Below, piece after piece: positions 15,448 through 22,746 of a DNA stretch of 22,746 bases. The notes beneath the pieces are model-generated. The model was not told the origin of the DNA. It searched no databases and saw only the letters and a program-made list of their open reading frames with translations. The first letter of the stretch is position 1; each line of letters opens with the position of its first letter. The DNA is from Bacteroidales bacterium UBA4345 (GTDB lineage: Bacteria > Bacteroidota > Bacteroidia > Bacteroidales > Paludibacteraceae), in the NCBI GenBank assembly GCA_002396385.1, contig DGTD01000092.1:1-22746 (forward strand), written 5' to 3'. A program made the translations under genes and the position numbers.

Positions 15448-16176
15448 TTAAATGACAGATTCTAATTTTTTAAGACCACACATCATTTCATATTGTTGTG
15501 ATATTTCATCGTAAGAACAGAATTTGACCCTATTAGCGACCTCCTTGAAGGCAGTTCTCGCCATCACTTTTCGGAATTGTTCTCGTCTGTTTTGCGGAGC
15601 AACAATAAACAAGCGTGCATTAAAGTCTTGAAGGTCACAGAACTTTGTGACCGAATTCTGAATATCGGTAGAATGCTCAACCTCAAAGAAACTATTAGGC
15701 ATCCTTCGCTCGTTAAACCATATAACGTCAATGGTTTTCGCACGATCCGTCAAATTTTCGTAAGAGAACGGAGGAATTTTGACTGTGGAACAGACGTCTA
15801 TCAACCTTTTTTCAAGAAATTTCCGGTTTTGATCTTGTGCAGGAACATACGTAGAAAAACTCTTCATATTTCCTATTTCGACTATCAGACCCTGAAAATA
15901 ACCATGCGAGAACAATTCTTCATTCTTTTCGTCATTAGACTCAATATTGAATTTATGAAGAACCTCGGAGCGGAAATCCTCAAGTGCCCACAAACCTGGC
16001 TGAATCCGGAATATACTTTTTTCATTTTGGACAATTCGACGGATAGACTCATTAGGTGTTTTTGTTGCCCACATAGAAGTATCGACAAGACGATAGAGGT
16101 CTCCAAGGGTTGCATACCCCCCATTCTTTCGCAGAGTTTCTATTACTTGCTGCGCTTGAGTCTGTTTTTTGGCCAT
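15448..16176 (-). CDS. Winged-helix/PD-(D/E)XK-like protein, probable restriction endonuclease partner
   Basis: A 242-residue protein upstream of the methyltransferase. Residues 5-65 resemble a HARE-HTH winged helix (QAQQVIETLRKNGGYATLGD, then ESIRRIVQNEKSIFRIQPGLWAL), a domain known in restriction and chromatin proteins and linked to DNA or modified-base recognition. The C-terminal half shows a nuclease-like core: DVIWFN starting at Asp150, then FFEVEHSTDI with Glu165 and Glu167, followed by a helix and an ARLFIVAPQNRR strand. The D-x14-E-x-E arrangement replaces the usual lysine by glutamate, as in BamHI. The neighbouring methyltransferase supports a type II restriction role. I cannot name a characterised homologue, and the cleavage site is unknown. 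The coding sequence is AT-rich. A TAGATTTG element lies about 75 bp upstream. Confidence 0.72.
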   Translation of the reverse strand: MAKKQTQAQQVIETLRKNGGYATLGDLYRLVDTSMWATKTPNESIRRIVQNEKSIFRIQPGLWALEDFRSEVLHKFNIESNDEKNEELFSHGYFQGLIVEIGNMKSFSTYVPAQDQNRKFLEKRLIDVCSTVKIPPFSYENLTDRAKTIDVIWFNERRMPNSFFEVEHSTDIQNSVTKFCDLQDFNARLFIVAPQNRREQFRKVMARTAFKEVANRVKFCSYDEISQQYEMMCGLKKLESVI

Positions 16177-16250
16177 TTTATGTATTCGAAATTGAGTCTA
16201 AACTTTAGCGAAAATAAATGACTATTTTCTAATATAAAAGAAAAGCTGCT

Positions 16251-16258
16251 CAAATCTA
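16251..16258 (-). promoter_or_regulatory. Candidate -7 element for the restriction-modification genes
   Basis: Minus-strand TAGATTTG matches TAnnTTTG. A weak CTTG lies 23 bp upstream, which is a longer spacer than usual. It implies a leader of about 65-70 nt before the ATG at 16176. The 9 bases CAAATCTAA at 16251-16259 recur at 14181-14189, on the other side of the restriction-modification pair. Confidence 0.35.
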
Positions 16259-16338
16259 AAAGATATTTCCCCTTCCCCACACAAGTTTTTTTGAAAAAAC
16301 AGAAAAAGTGCGATACTACAAAAAAGTTTGAAAATAAC

Positions 16339-16346
16339 TAATTTTG
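16339..16346 (+). promoter_or_regulatory. Candidate -7 element for the metallophosphoesterase operon
   Basis: TAATTTTG matches TAnnTTTG and lies 18 bp before the ATG at 16365. A TTTG at 16327-16330 is too close to be the -33, and no other one is at the right distance. Confidence 0.45.
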
Positions 16347-16364
16347 TGTAATTAACGCCAAGCA

Positions 16365-17474
16365 ATGAAATTACTGATACCAATTCTTATCGTACTATTT
16401 GCCATTTCAGCACAAGTATACGTGTCATACCGCATATGGCATATATTACCGGTCGGCAATATGTGGAAAACAGCAGCGACCCTACTCTACAACCTCGCCC
16501 TGCTTTCGATGTTCGTCTTCTTTGGCGCCGGCTTCACCAACACAAGATTGGGAGGCTTTACAGTAACAAAAATCATCTACGAGGTGGGAACATCTACCCT
16601 CTTCTTTTTGCTCTACCTGTTTATGATATTTGTCGCCATCGACATTCTAAGGTGCGTCCACATCTTACCGAAAGACTTTGTAAACAACAGTCTTGCTGGA
16701 AGCATTGGCGTTACCAGCCTGATGCTGGTCCTCTTCATAGGCGGCAACATCCATTACCACCACAAATACCGTGAGACCATTGACCTGACGAGCACGAAGC
16801 CGTTAAAAAGGCCTTTGAAACTGGTTATGCTGAGCGACCTTCACCTGGGCTACCACAACGAGCGTGCTGAATTTGCCAAATGGGTCGACCTTATCAACAA
16901 AGAGGAGCCCGACCTGGTGCTGCTGGGCGGAGACGTGGTTGACTTTAACACTGTTCCGCTACTGGAGCAGCATGTGGCAGAAGAGTTCCACCGGATTAAG
17001 GCACCCATATACGCCTGCCTGGGCAACCACGAGTTTCTTGGCGGAAAAAACAACGCCGACAACTTCTACAAGACAGCCGGCATAAACCTGCTTATTGATG
17101 AGACTGCGGTCTTGCCTGAACTAGGAGTATGCCTGATTGGCCGTGACGACTTCACGAACCGCAGACGTAAAAGCATAACAGAACTGATAAAGGGGCAACC
17201 TACCGACAGCCTGTACTCCATAGTACTCAACCACCAGCCCTTCCACTTGGAAGAGGCGGAAGAGAACCACATCGACTTCCAGTTCAGCGGGCACACCCAC
17301 AAAGGGCAGGTATGGCCCATTAACCTGATAGTGGATGGCATTTACGAATGCGGATACGGAGAATGGAAACGCGGGAACACCCGTTACTACATCAGTTCGG
17401 GCATCGGCATCTGGGGCGGAAAATTCCGCATCGGTTCAAATTCAGAATACGTGGTAGCAGAACTTCATAATTAA
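16365..17474 (+). CDS. Membrane-anchored calcineurin-like metallophosphoesterase
   Basis: A 369-residue inner-membrane protein. The first 130 or so residues hold about four hydrophobic segments (residues 1-20, 32-52, 70-90 and 108-128). A calcineurin-like phosphoesterase domain follows. All metal-binding motifs are present: LSDLHLG with Asp158 and His160, GGDVVD with Asp190, GNHEF with Asn221 and His222, VLNHQP, and GHTHKGQ with His310 and His312. This complete set predicts an active two-metal enzyme. The substrate is unknown; relatives of the YkuE/YaeI type are thought to act on envelope lipids or phosphoesters. The acyltransferase gene starts 5 bp after its stop, so the two are an operon and may act in one envelope pathway. 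Confidence 0.9.
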   Translation: MKLLIPILIVLFAISAQVYVSYRIWHILPVGNMWKTAATLLYNLALLSMFVFFGAGFTNTRLGGFTVTKIIYEVGTSTLFFLLYLFMIFVAIDILRCVHILPKDFVNNSLAGSIGVTSLMLVLFIGGNIHYHHKYRETIDLTSTKPLKRPLKLVMLSDLHLGYHNERAEFAKWVDLINKEEPDLVLLGGDVVDFNTVPLLEQHVAEEFHRIKAPIYACLGNHEFLGGKNNADNFYKTAGINLLIDETAVLPELGVCLIGRDDFTNRRRKSITELIKGQPTDSLYSIVLNHQPFHLEEAEENHIDFQFSGHTHKGQVWPINLIVDGIYECGYGEWKRGNTRYYISSGIGIWGGKFRIGSNSEYVVAELHN

Positions 17475-17479
17475 GAGGA

Positions 17480-18478
17480 ATGGAAGTCACAAAACAAAGA
17501 ATATACTGGATAGACCTGTGCCGGCTGTTCATCATCATAACCGTGGCAATCAACCACGTTCCGCCCAAACTGGGCGAGATATTCCACGATTGGAACCACT
17601 ACCTGGTCATCACGCCGTCGTTCTTTTTATCGGGCTACTGTTTCAACAGCGCCGCATCGAAACTCTTATCCGACTACTTCAGCCGGAAGTGCCGGACCCT
17701 GCTACGTCCGACGCTCTGTTTCTTCTTTTTCTTTTACATTCTTTGGTTGCTGGGCGGCAAGGCACTGGCAAACGACGACAGCATAGCGTGGTATACCCCG
17801 CTGATAGAGTTGGCCACCGGCCAGCTCGACACTATAATAGCCCCTATGTGGTATGTGATAGCCCTTTTCGTTATACAGCCACTCTATTTCATATTAAGGG
17901 AACACCTTCCCGCAAACTGGCTTTTCCCCGTTTGCCTGGTTATGGGTTGTGTGTCGTCGGTTCTGCCAATTCCACACTTCTGGGAGTTTCACCAGGCCCT
18001 GCTCTACCTGCCGGTATATGCCCTAGGAGCAGCCTACCGCAGGAACAACGAGGTGTTCGGACGCATTCCCTTTGCCGCAGTCATACTGCTCTGCATTGTG
18101 GGTATAGTACTGTTTACGGTGCTTGAATACGACTCCACCCCCTATTTGCTGGCACTGAGTCCGTTTATTATGGTATTCACCTATGCGTGGGTGCGTGTTA
18201 TAATTACCGGAGCCGAATGGATAGACAGAAACTGCACGCACTACCAATGGATAAGCGACATGGGGGGCAACACCATCATACTGCTGGCAGTGCACTGTTA
18301 TGTGATAGGAGTAACAAAAGTCCTCGTTGACCACCTGTTGCAGACCGAAGGCTATTTAGAGGGGCATCCGCTCTACAAGATACCAATCGGGCTCTTCTCC
18401 ATTTTTTCGCTGTATCCGCTCGTCATTTTCATACTACGCTATGTTCCGTGGATACTTGGCAAGAAGAAAAAGGTGTGA
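17480..18478 (+). CDS. Acyltransferase family 3 (AT3) integral membrane protein
   Basis: A 332-residue polytopic membrane protein with about ten hydrophobic helices, probably moving an acyl group across the inner membrane to a sugar or envelope acceptor. The N-terminus IDLCRLFIIITVAINHVPP carries Arg15 and His26, the R-x10-H signature of the AT3 family in the first helix. Further family-like features are FFLSGYCFNSAA, the PMWYVIALFVIQPLYF helix, and GGNTIILLAVHCYVIG near 258-273. No SGNH extension is present, so it is the stand-alone form. It follows the metallophosphoesterase by 5 bp, with a GAGGA stretch that may serve as ribosome-binding site. Its stop is 9 bp from that of the convergent AsmA-like gene, and no clear terminator lies between them. 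The acceptor is unknown. Confidence 0.9.
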   Translation: MEVTKQRIYWIDLCRLFIIITVAINHVPPKLGEIFHDWNHYLVITPSFFLSGYCFNSAASKLLSDYFSRKCRTLLRPTLCFFFFFYILWLLGGKALANDDSIAWYTPLIELATGQLDTIIAPMWYVIALFVIQPLYFILREHLPANWLFPVCLVMGCVSSVLPIPHFWEFHQALLYLPVYALGAAYRRNNEVFGRIPFAAVILLCIVGIVLFTVLEYDSTPYLLALSPFIMVFTYAWVRVIITGAEWIDRNCTHYQWISDMGGNTIILLAVHCYVIGVTKVLVDHLLQTEGYLEGHPLYKIPIGLFSIFSLYPLVIFILRYVPWILGKKKKV

Positions 18479-18487
18479 ACGAGCCAC

Positions 18488-20749
18488 CTATTCGGCCACC
18501 AAGTCGAGTTTCAACAGTGTTTTTCCTTTATACTCCTCCGACTCTCCCTCTGGGGTTATGACATCGACATTCGCAGCCAGATCGCCCAACTGCTGGTTCA
18601 AATAGTCACGGATGGCAGCAGCACGCGCCTGGGCCAGTTTATCGACCTCTTGCCGCGCAGAAGCGGCATAAACAGCAGACGCCACCTTGTGCGGATTTGT
18701 TTCCCCCGTATTGCTTACAGTAGCCACATAGGCCACAAAGGCAGAATCTTTATCACTCATTTTTGCGATATCGTTCCGGTCGATGATTTCAAGGTTTTCG
18801 GCCGACTTACCGGGGTGTTGTTTCAAGAAGCAAGCGGTTTTCAACTGCACAAACGCCATATCGGCGACAGCATCGCCCATATTGATTTTTTGTATGAGGC
18901 GCGCTTTCAGTTCCGGTTTCTGCCCCAACATTCCAACCACCTTGTTCAACTGTTCGTAAGTTTCCACACTCAACGAGGCCGAAGTAGGGTCAAACGGCAT
19001 TTCGTCGACACTACCGGCAGCCCCGAAAGCCTTAGCCATAGATTTGAAAGGCGACTGGCCCACTTTAACCAGGAAATTCTTCAACGTGGCCAGGATAATC
19101 TTCCTATAAGAGAATTCAGGAGAGTCGATACTACCGGCGACAGGCAGATCGATATCAATTTTCCCGTTTTTGTCTTTCACCACATACAAGGCCGTTTTCA
19201 AAGGGACTTTGAACTCGGGGTTTTCCACCGACTTGTCTTTTTCGACCATACAGTTCATCACCGACAACTGGTTCGTGCCCCTCAGACTATTGTTTTCAAC
19301 CACATTCTGGCTCACCAGCGACATATTGCCGCCAGTGATACGGTAAGCAAAAACCGGGGCGAAATAAGGAGAGAACTCCGTCAAATCGACATTTGTCAGC
19401 GTCACCATGACATTCTGGTTGGACCAATCGTTCAGACTCCCCCTCCAACGGGCACTGACCGACCCCGTTTTTCCCAAACGGCCTGAAACCGAGACATCGT
19501 TAGCACGATCGAACGAGATATTTTCAGCACGGACGCAGAAGTTGGCCGCATCATAGTTAAACGTTTCAGACAGACTTTCATCGGACATATGCATACTCAT
19601 ATTCCGCATATCCACCCTGTCGATCTTGAACACCAACTGTTTACCATTCCCCCTTTGCGCATTCCTGACAGAGTCGGGCAAAGATTCGGCAATAGAGTCA
19701 CGCCGTTCCCTTCTGGCAACAGCCTCAGGCGAAGTAGAGAAATAGGAGATGTTGTCATTTCCATCTTTATCGATAAGGAACTGGGAAGCAATACCCTCAC
19801 CGTCAATCAGGCCCAGGTGTATTTCATTGTCCATCAGGTTCAAGCGGACCAACTCGGCAGAAGTCTTGTCCGCCGACAAGACAAGTCGTCCCTTATCGTC
19901 GGAGACAAAGACATTACGCAGGGAAGAGGTTCCACTGAGCGTAAAATTCATAATATGGTTAAAGTTACCCTTCATGGTGGCTTTCGTGTCGAGCAAGCCC
20001 CGCACCTGTCCGACACGGACCCCCTGGCGCATATAAGGTTCGACGCAACTAATATTGAAATCGGTAATTTGCGCATCAATCTGGAAGTTGGAAGAAGCGA
20101 TGTCGTACATCATCTGGGCATGCAGCTTGCCGCCCTTAGGGAAATAGAGGTTAAGCCCCACATCGGTAGACTTGTCGGAAAAATAGACACCAGGAATCAC
20201 CAGATTGATATCTTTCAAGTCAAATTCAGATTTCAGACTCAAATCTTTGTATAAGGCGTTACAATGCCGTAACTGGATATCGGACAAGCCGACCTCCCAT
20301 TGAGACGGTTCAGACGCTTCTTTTTCACCCTCCACTGTATCGGTTTTCGAGAAGTGGGCGATAATATCGGAAAAATTGAAGACAGAATCGCGCTGTAGGA
20401 CATTCACACCGGCCCCAACCAGATGGATGTGCTGCAAACTGACCTTTCGAGCGAGCAAGTCGAACAGATTGATATCCACAAAAAGCGTATCGAACCTGAA
20501 GAAGTCGGTTGCATTGTCCTGTTCCTTCACCACAACGCCACCGACGGTGACCGCACTATGGAGCAAGCTGACATCGATGTCACCGACCACCACTTCGCGT
20601 CCAAGCAGTTCCCTATCATGTTCCTCTATATATTTTTTGGCCACATCACCCCCCTTGAAGGCGACAAGGCACAAAACAAACGCCACCAGCGCCACCAGTG
20701 CGAAGACGACACGGGCCACCACCTTCTTATAATTCCCCTTTTTCTTCAT
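18488..20749 (-). CDS. AsmA/DUF748-like envelope protein
   Basis: A 753-residue protein with one N-terminal membrane anchor (VVFALVALVAFVLCLVAF after a basic start) and a large periplasmic part. The first periplasmic region (LLGREVVVGDIDVSLLHSAVTVGGVVVKE, with FDTLFVDINLFDLLARKVSL) is the typical AsmA-type beta pattern. Repeated strands with inserted helices continue to about residue 560. The last 150 residues are mostly helical and charged (VDKLAQARAAAIRDYLNQQL), as in DUF748 proteins. Members are thought to be bridge-like lipid-handling proteins between inner and outer membrane, but that is inferred from better-studied relatives such as AsmA and TamB. A well-formed promoter stands at 20768-20800. 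It is monocistronic and converges on the acyltransferase gene. Confidence 0.82.
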   Translation of the reverse strand: MKKKGNYKKVVARVVFALVALVAFVLCLVAFKGGDVAKKYIEEHDRELLGREVVVGDIDVSLLHSAVTVGGVVVKEQDNATDFFRFDTLFVDINLFDLLARKVSLQHIHLVGAGVNVLQRDSVFNFSDIIAHFSKTDTVEGEKEASEPSQWEVGLSDIQLRHCNALYKDLSLKSEFDLKDINLVIPGVYFSDKSTDVGLNLYFPKGGKLHAQMMYDIASSNFQIDAQITDFNISCVEPYMRQGVRVGQVRGLLDTKATMKGNFNHIMNFTLSGTSSLRNVFVSDDKGRLVLSADKTSAELVRLNLMDNEIHLGLIDGEGIASQFLIDKDGNDNISYFSTSPEAVARRERRDSIAESLPDSVRNAQRGNGKQLVFKIDRVDMRNMSMHMSDESLSETFNYDAANFCVRAENISFDRANDVSVSGRLGKTGSVSARWRGSLNDWSNQNVMVTLTNVDLTEFSPYFAPVFAYRITGGNMSLVSQNVVENNSLRGTNQLSVMNCMVEKDKSVENPEFKVPLKTALYVVKDKNGKIDIDLPVAGSIDSPEFSYRKIILATLKNFLVKVGQSPFKSMAKAFGAAGSVDEMPFDPTSASLSVETYEQLNKVVGMLGQKPELKARLIQKINMGDAVADMAFVQLKTACFLKQHPGKSAENLEIIDRNDIAKMSDKDSAFVAYVATVSNTGETNPHKVASAVYAASARQEVDKLAQARAAAIRDYLNQQLGDLAANVDVITPEGESEEYKGKTLLKLDLVAE

Positions 20750-20767
20750 TTCTCAATTTTTTCCCAA

Positions 20768-20800
20768 CAAAGTTAACACAAACCGGCCGAAAAAGACAAA
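20768..20800 (-). promoter_or_regulatory. Promoter of the AsmA/DUF748-like gene
   Basis: Minus-strand TTTG (20800 to 20797), a 21-bp spacer and TAACTTTG (20775 to 20768) fit the Bacteroidales consensus at all fixed bases. The implied start is about 13 nt before the ATG at 20749. Confidence 0.75.
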
Positions 20801-20904
20801 CCAACCGGCAACCGCTTAACCCGACAAGTGCTAATAACCCAAAAAAGGAGTCACACACCACCCGCAGGGAGCAAGACCAGACGCATACGGCCACACTACA
20901 TGAC

Positions 20905-20941
20905 AAAAGAGGGCACTCCGAATAAGGAATGCCCTCTTTTT
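20905..20941 (-). terminator. Terminator of infB
   Basis: AAAAGAGGGCA (20905-20915) and TGCCCTCTTTT (20930-20940) form an 11-bp stem. One mismatch and three further pairs (TCC/GGA) extend it around a GAATAA loop. On the minus strand it ends in a T run, 22 bp after the infB stop. The remaining 20750-20904 holds the promoter of the neighbouring gene and no other visible feature. Confidence 0.85.
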
Positions 20942-20962
20942 GCAGTTATAAGAATAAAATAC

Positions 20963-22746
20963 TTACTTCTTATCGAGTTTACGCGCAACTTCCTTCTCGT
21001 CGAACGCCTCAATAATATCACCAACCTGAATATCGTTGTAATTGGCCACGTTCAAGCCGCATTCCAAGCCCATAACCACTTCCTTGGCATCGTCCTTGAA
21101 ACGTTTGAGCGACTCGAGGACACCAGTATGGATAACGATACCCTCGCGGATGATGCGGACTTTACTAGTACGTCTGATTTTACCTTCGGTAACCATACAT
21201 CCGGCAATGGTACCCACCTTCGAAATCTTGAAGACATTCTGGACCTCACAGTTACCAGTAACCTCTTCCTTAACTTCAGGCTTCAACATACCTTCCATAG
21301 CGTCGCGAATCTGTTCGATAGCATCGTACACAATAGAGTAAAGACGAATATCGACCTTTTCCTTTTCAGCCATCTTGCGGGCAGCCTGAGAAGGACGTAC
21401 CTGGAAGCCCACGATAATAGCATCGGAAGCGGCAGCCAGCATCACATCAGACTCAGAGATCTGACCCACGGCCTTATGTATAATCTGAACTTCGATTTCA
21501 GGAGTAGACAGTTTCTGCAACGAATCGGTCAGAGCCTCAACAGTACCGTCAACGTCGGCCTTGATAATAATCTTCAGTTCATGGAACTCACCCAAAGCGA
21601 TACGGCGTCCCACCTCGTCGAGCGTAAGCATACTGCTTGTACGGGTAGCCTGCTCGCGCTGCAACTGTTCGCGTTTAGAAGCGATTTCACGCGCTTCCTG
21701 GTCGGTATCCATAATGTTGAACTTGTCACCCGCCTGAGGAGCGCCATTCAAGCCGAGAATCAGGGCAGGCTGGCCAGGACGGACTTCCTGCACTTTCTGG
21801 TTACGCTCGTTATACATAGCCTTCACCTTACCATAGTTGGTACCGGCCACCATGATATCGCCCACACGGAGCGTACCATTGTTCACCAAGACGGTTGAAG
21901 TATAGCCACGACCCTTTTCCAACTGCGACTCGATGATGATACCCGAAGCCTTACGGTTAGGGTTGGCCTTCAAATCGAGCATTTCAGCCTCGAGGAGCAC
22001 CTTCTCCATCAGTTCGTCAACGCCAGTACCCTTTTTAGCTGCAATGGCCTGGCACTGGTATTTACCACCCCAGTCTTCCACCAGGTAGTTCATAGCAGCC
22101 AACGACTCCTTAATCTTATCGGGGTTTGCAGTAGGTTTATCGATTTTATTGATAGCGAACACAATAGGGATGCCCGCATTAGAGGCATGGTTGATAGCCT
22201 CAACAGTCTGCGGCATCACATCGTCGTCGGCAGCCACAATAATGATAGCCACGTCGGCCACCTGCGCACCACGGGCACGCATAGCGGTAAACGCCTCGTG
22301 ACCAGGTGTATCCAAGAACGTAATCTGCTGGCCGCTTGCGAGAGTAACGTGATAAGCACCAATATGTTGGGTTATACCACCCGCTTCACCGGCAATGACA
22401 TTGGTATTACGAATATAGTCGAGCAACGAAGTTTTACCATGGTCAACGTGTCCCATGACGGTAACAACTGGCGGACGGCTGATCAAATCTTCCGGTTTGT
22501 CTTCCTCTTCCTGAATAGCCTCGGCCACCTCAGCCGAAACATATTCGGTAGTGAAACCGAACTCGCTGGCAACCAAGTTAATGGTTTCAGCATCGAGACG
22601 CTGGTTGATAGACACCATCTGACCAAGCTGCATACATTTGGAAATAACCTCCACAACAGGCACATCCATCATGCTGGCAACATCGCTTACAGTAACGAAT
22701 TCCGTTACACGCAGGATGCCCCTTTCCTTAATTTCCTCCTCTTCCT
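20963..22746 (-). CDS. infB: Translation initiation factor IF-2 (5' end outside window)
   Basis: GTPase that brings initiator fMet-tRNA to the 30S subunit and promotes 50S joining. The frame is open to the window edge, so 593 C-terminal residues are visible and the variable N-terminal extension is missing; an ATG at 22672 is internal, since the conserved IF2_N sequence ([20 protein letters not shown]) runs through it. The G domain follows: G1 is [10 protein letters not shown]3 is DTPGHEAF, G4 is NKIDKP. Domains II to IV follow, including the second beta barrel and the C-terminal fMet-tRNA-binding domain ([17 protein letters not shown], then [20 protein letters not shown]). The visible edge begins with glutamate-rich sequence, typical of the linker before this region. 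A strong terminator follows the stop codon. Confidence 0.98.
   Translation of the reverse strand, partial: EEEEIKERGILRVTEFVTVSDVASMMDVPVVEVISKCMQLGQMVSINQRLDAETINLVASEFGFTTEYVSAEVAEAIQEEEDKPEDLISRPPVVTVMGHVDHGKTSLLDYIRNTNVIAGEAGGITQHIGAYHVTLASGQQITFLDTPGHEAFTAMRARGAQVADVAIIIVAADDDVMPQTVEAINHASNAGIPIVFAINKIDKPTANPDKIKESLAAMNYLVEDWGGKYQCQAIAAKKGTGVDELMEKVLLEAEMLDLKANPNRKASGIIIESQLEKGRGYTSTVLVNNGTLRVGDIMVAGTNYGKVKAMYNERNQKVQEVRPGQPALILGLNGAPQAGDKFNIMDTDQEAREIASKREQLQREQATRTSSMLTLDEVGRRIALGEFHELKIIIKADVDGTVEALTDSLQKLSTPEIEVQIIHKAVGQISESDVMLAAASDAIIVGFQVRPSQAARKMAEKEKVDIRLYSIVYDAIEQIRDAMEGMLKPEVKEEVTGNCEVQNVFKISKVGTIAGCMVTEGKIRRTSKVRIIREGIVIHTGVLESLKRFKDDAKEVVMGLECGLNVANYNDIQVGDIIEAFDEKEVARKLDKK

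Noticed and set aside
20828..21898. 356-codon plus-strand frame opposite infB
   Set aside because: It runs through the infB terminator and antisense to a highly conserved gene, with no domain of its own.
20963..22672. Start of infB at the ATG at 22672
   Set aside because: Conserved IF2_N sequence continues in frame upstream to the window edge, so this methionine is internal.
1..22746. CRISPR array, insertion sequence, integrase or prophage
   Set aside because: No regularly spaced repeats, transposase, integrase or phage structural genes were found in any frame.

Overview
The window looks like a chromosomal segment of a Bacteroidales bacterium (Bacteroidota). The grounds are a TonB-dependent receptor with a carboxypeptidase-regulatory-like N-terminus, a DUF3078 protein, a PorZ-like type IX secretion protein with a C-terminal sorting-type domain, and several promoters of the Bacteroidales form (TTTG, a spacer near 20 bp, then TAnnTTTG). 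The family or genus cannot be fixed from the sequence alone. Most of the window is ordinary core genome. The clearest accessory element is an AT-rich restriction-modification pair at about 14.2-16.25 kb.

Layout. 1-873: 3' part of tyrS. 943-1014: tRNA-Gln(UUG) with its own promoter and terminator. 1207-5819 (minus): a three-gene envelope operon made of a TonB-dependent receptor, a DUF3078 protein and a small secreted or membrane protein. 5919-6542 (minus): queH, divergent from a plus-strand cluster rdgB-porZ-tsaE (6642-9986), which ends at a bidirectional terminator. 10041-10710 (minus): DUF4268 and DUF4250 proteins; the latter has only 59 residues. 10812-14147 (minus): a large AddB-like PD-(D/E)XK nuclease with iron-sulfur-type cysteines. 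14277-16176 (minus): a beta-class adenine methyltransferase and a winged-helix/nuclease protein. 16365-18478 (plus): a membrane metallophosphoesterase and an acyltransferase-3 membrane enzyme, nearly abutting. 18488-20749 (minus): a large AsmA/DUF748-like envelope protein. 20963-22746 (minus): infB, cut by the window end.

How the genes fit together. Translation and tRNA functions (tyrS, tRNA-Gln, queH, tsaE, infB) and nucleotide-pool cleaning (rdgB) are mixed with envelope biogenesis (receptor operon, porZ, AsmA-like protein, acyltransferase, metallophosphoesterase). The nuclease and the restriction-modification pair concern DNA repair and defence.

The most interesting parts are the restriction-modification pair and its 274-bp intergenic region, which holds four GATC sites, three of them as TGATCA, and a 20-bp imperfect tandem repeat. 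Also notable is a perfect inverted repeat overlapping the likely promoter of the AddB-like nuclease. I found no CRISPR array, insertion sequence, integrase or prophage. No gene-free stretch exceeds 300 bases. I did not find convincing proof of a wholly new system; the restriction-modification pair with its intergenic repeats is the best candidate for follow-up.
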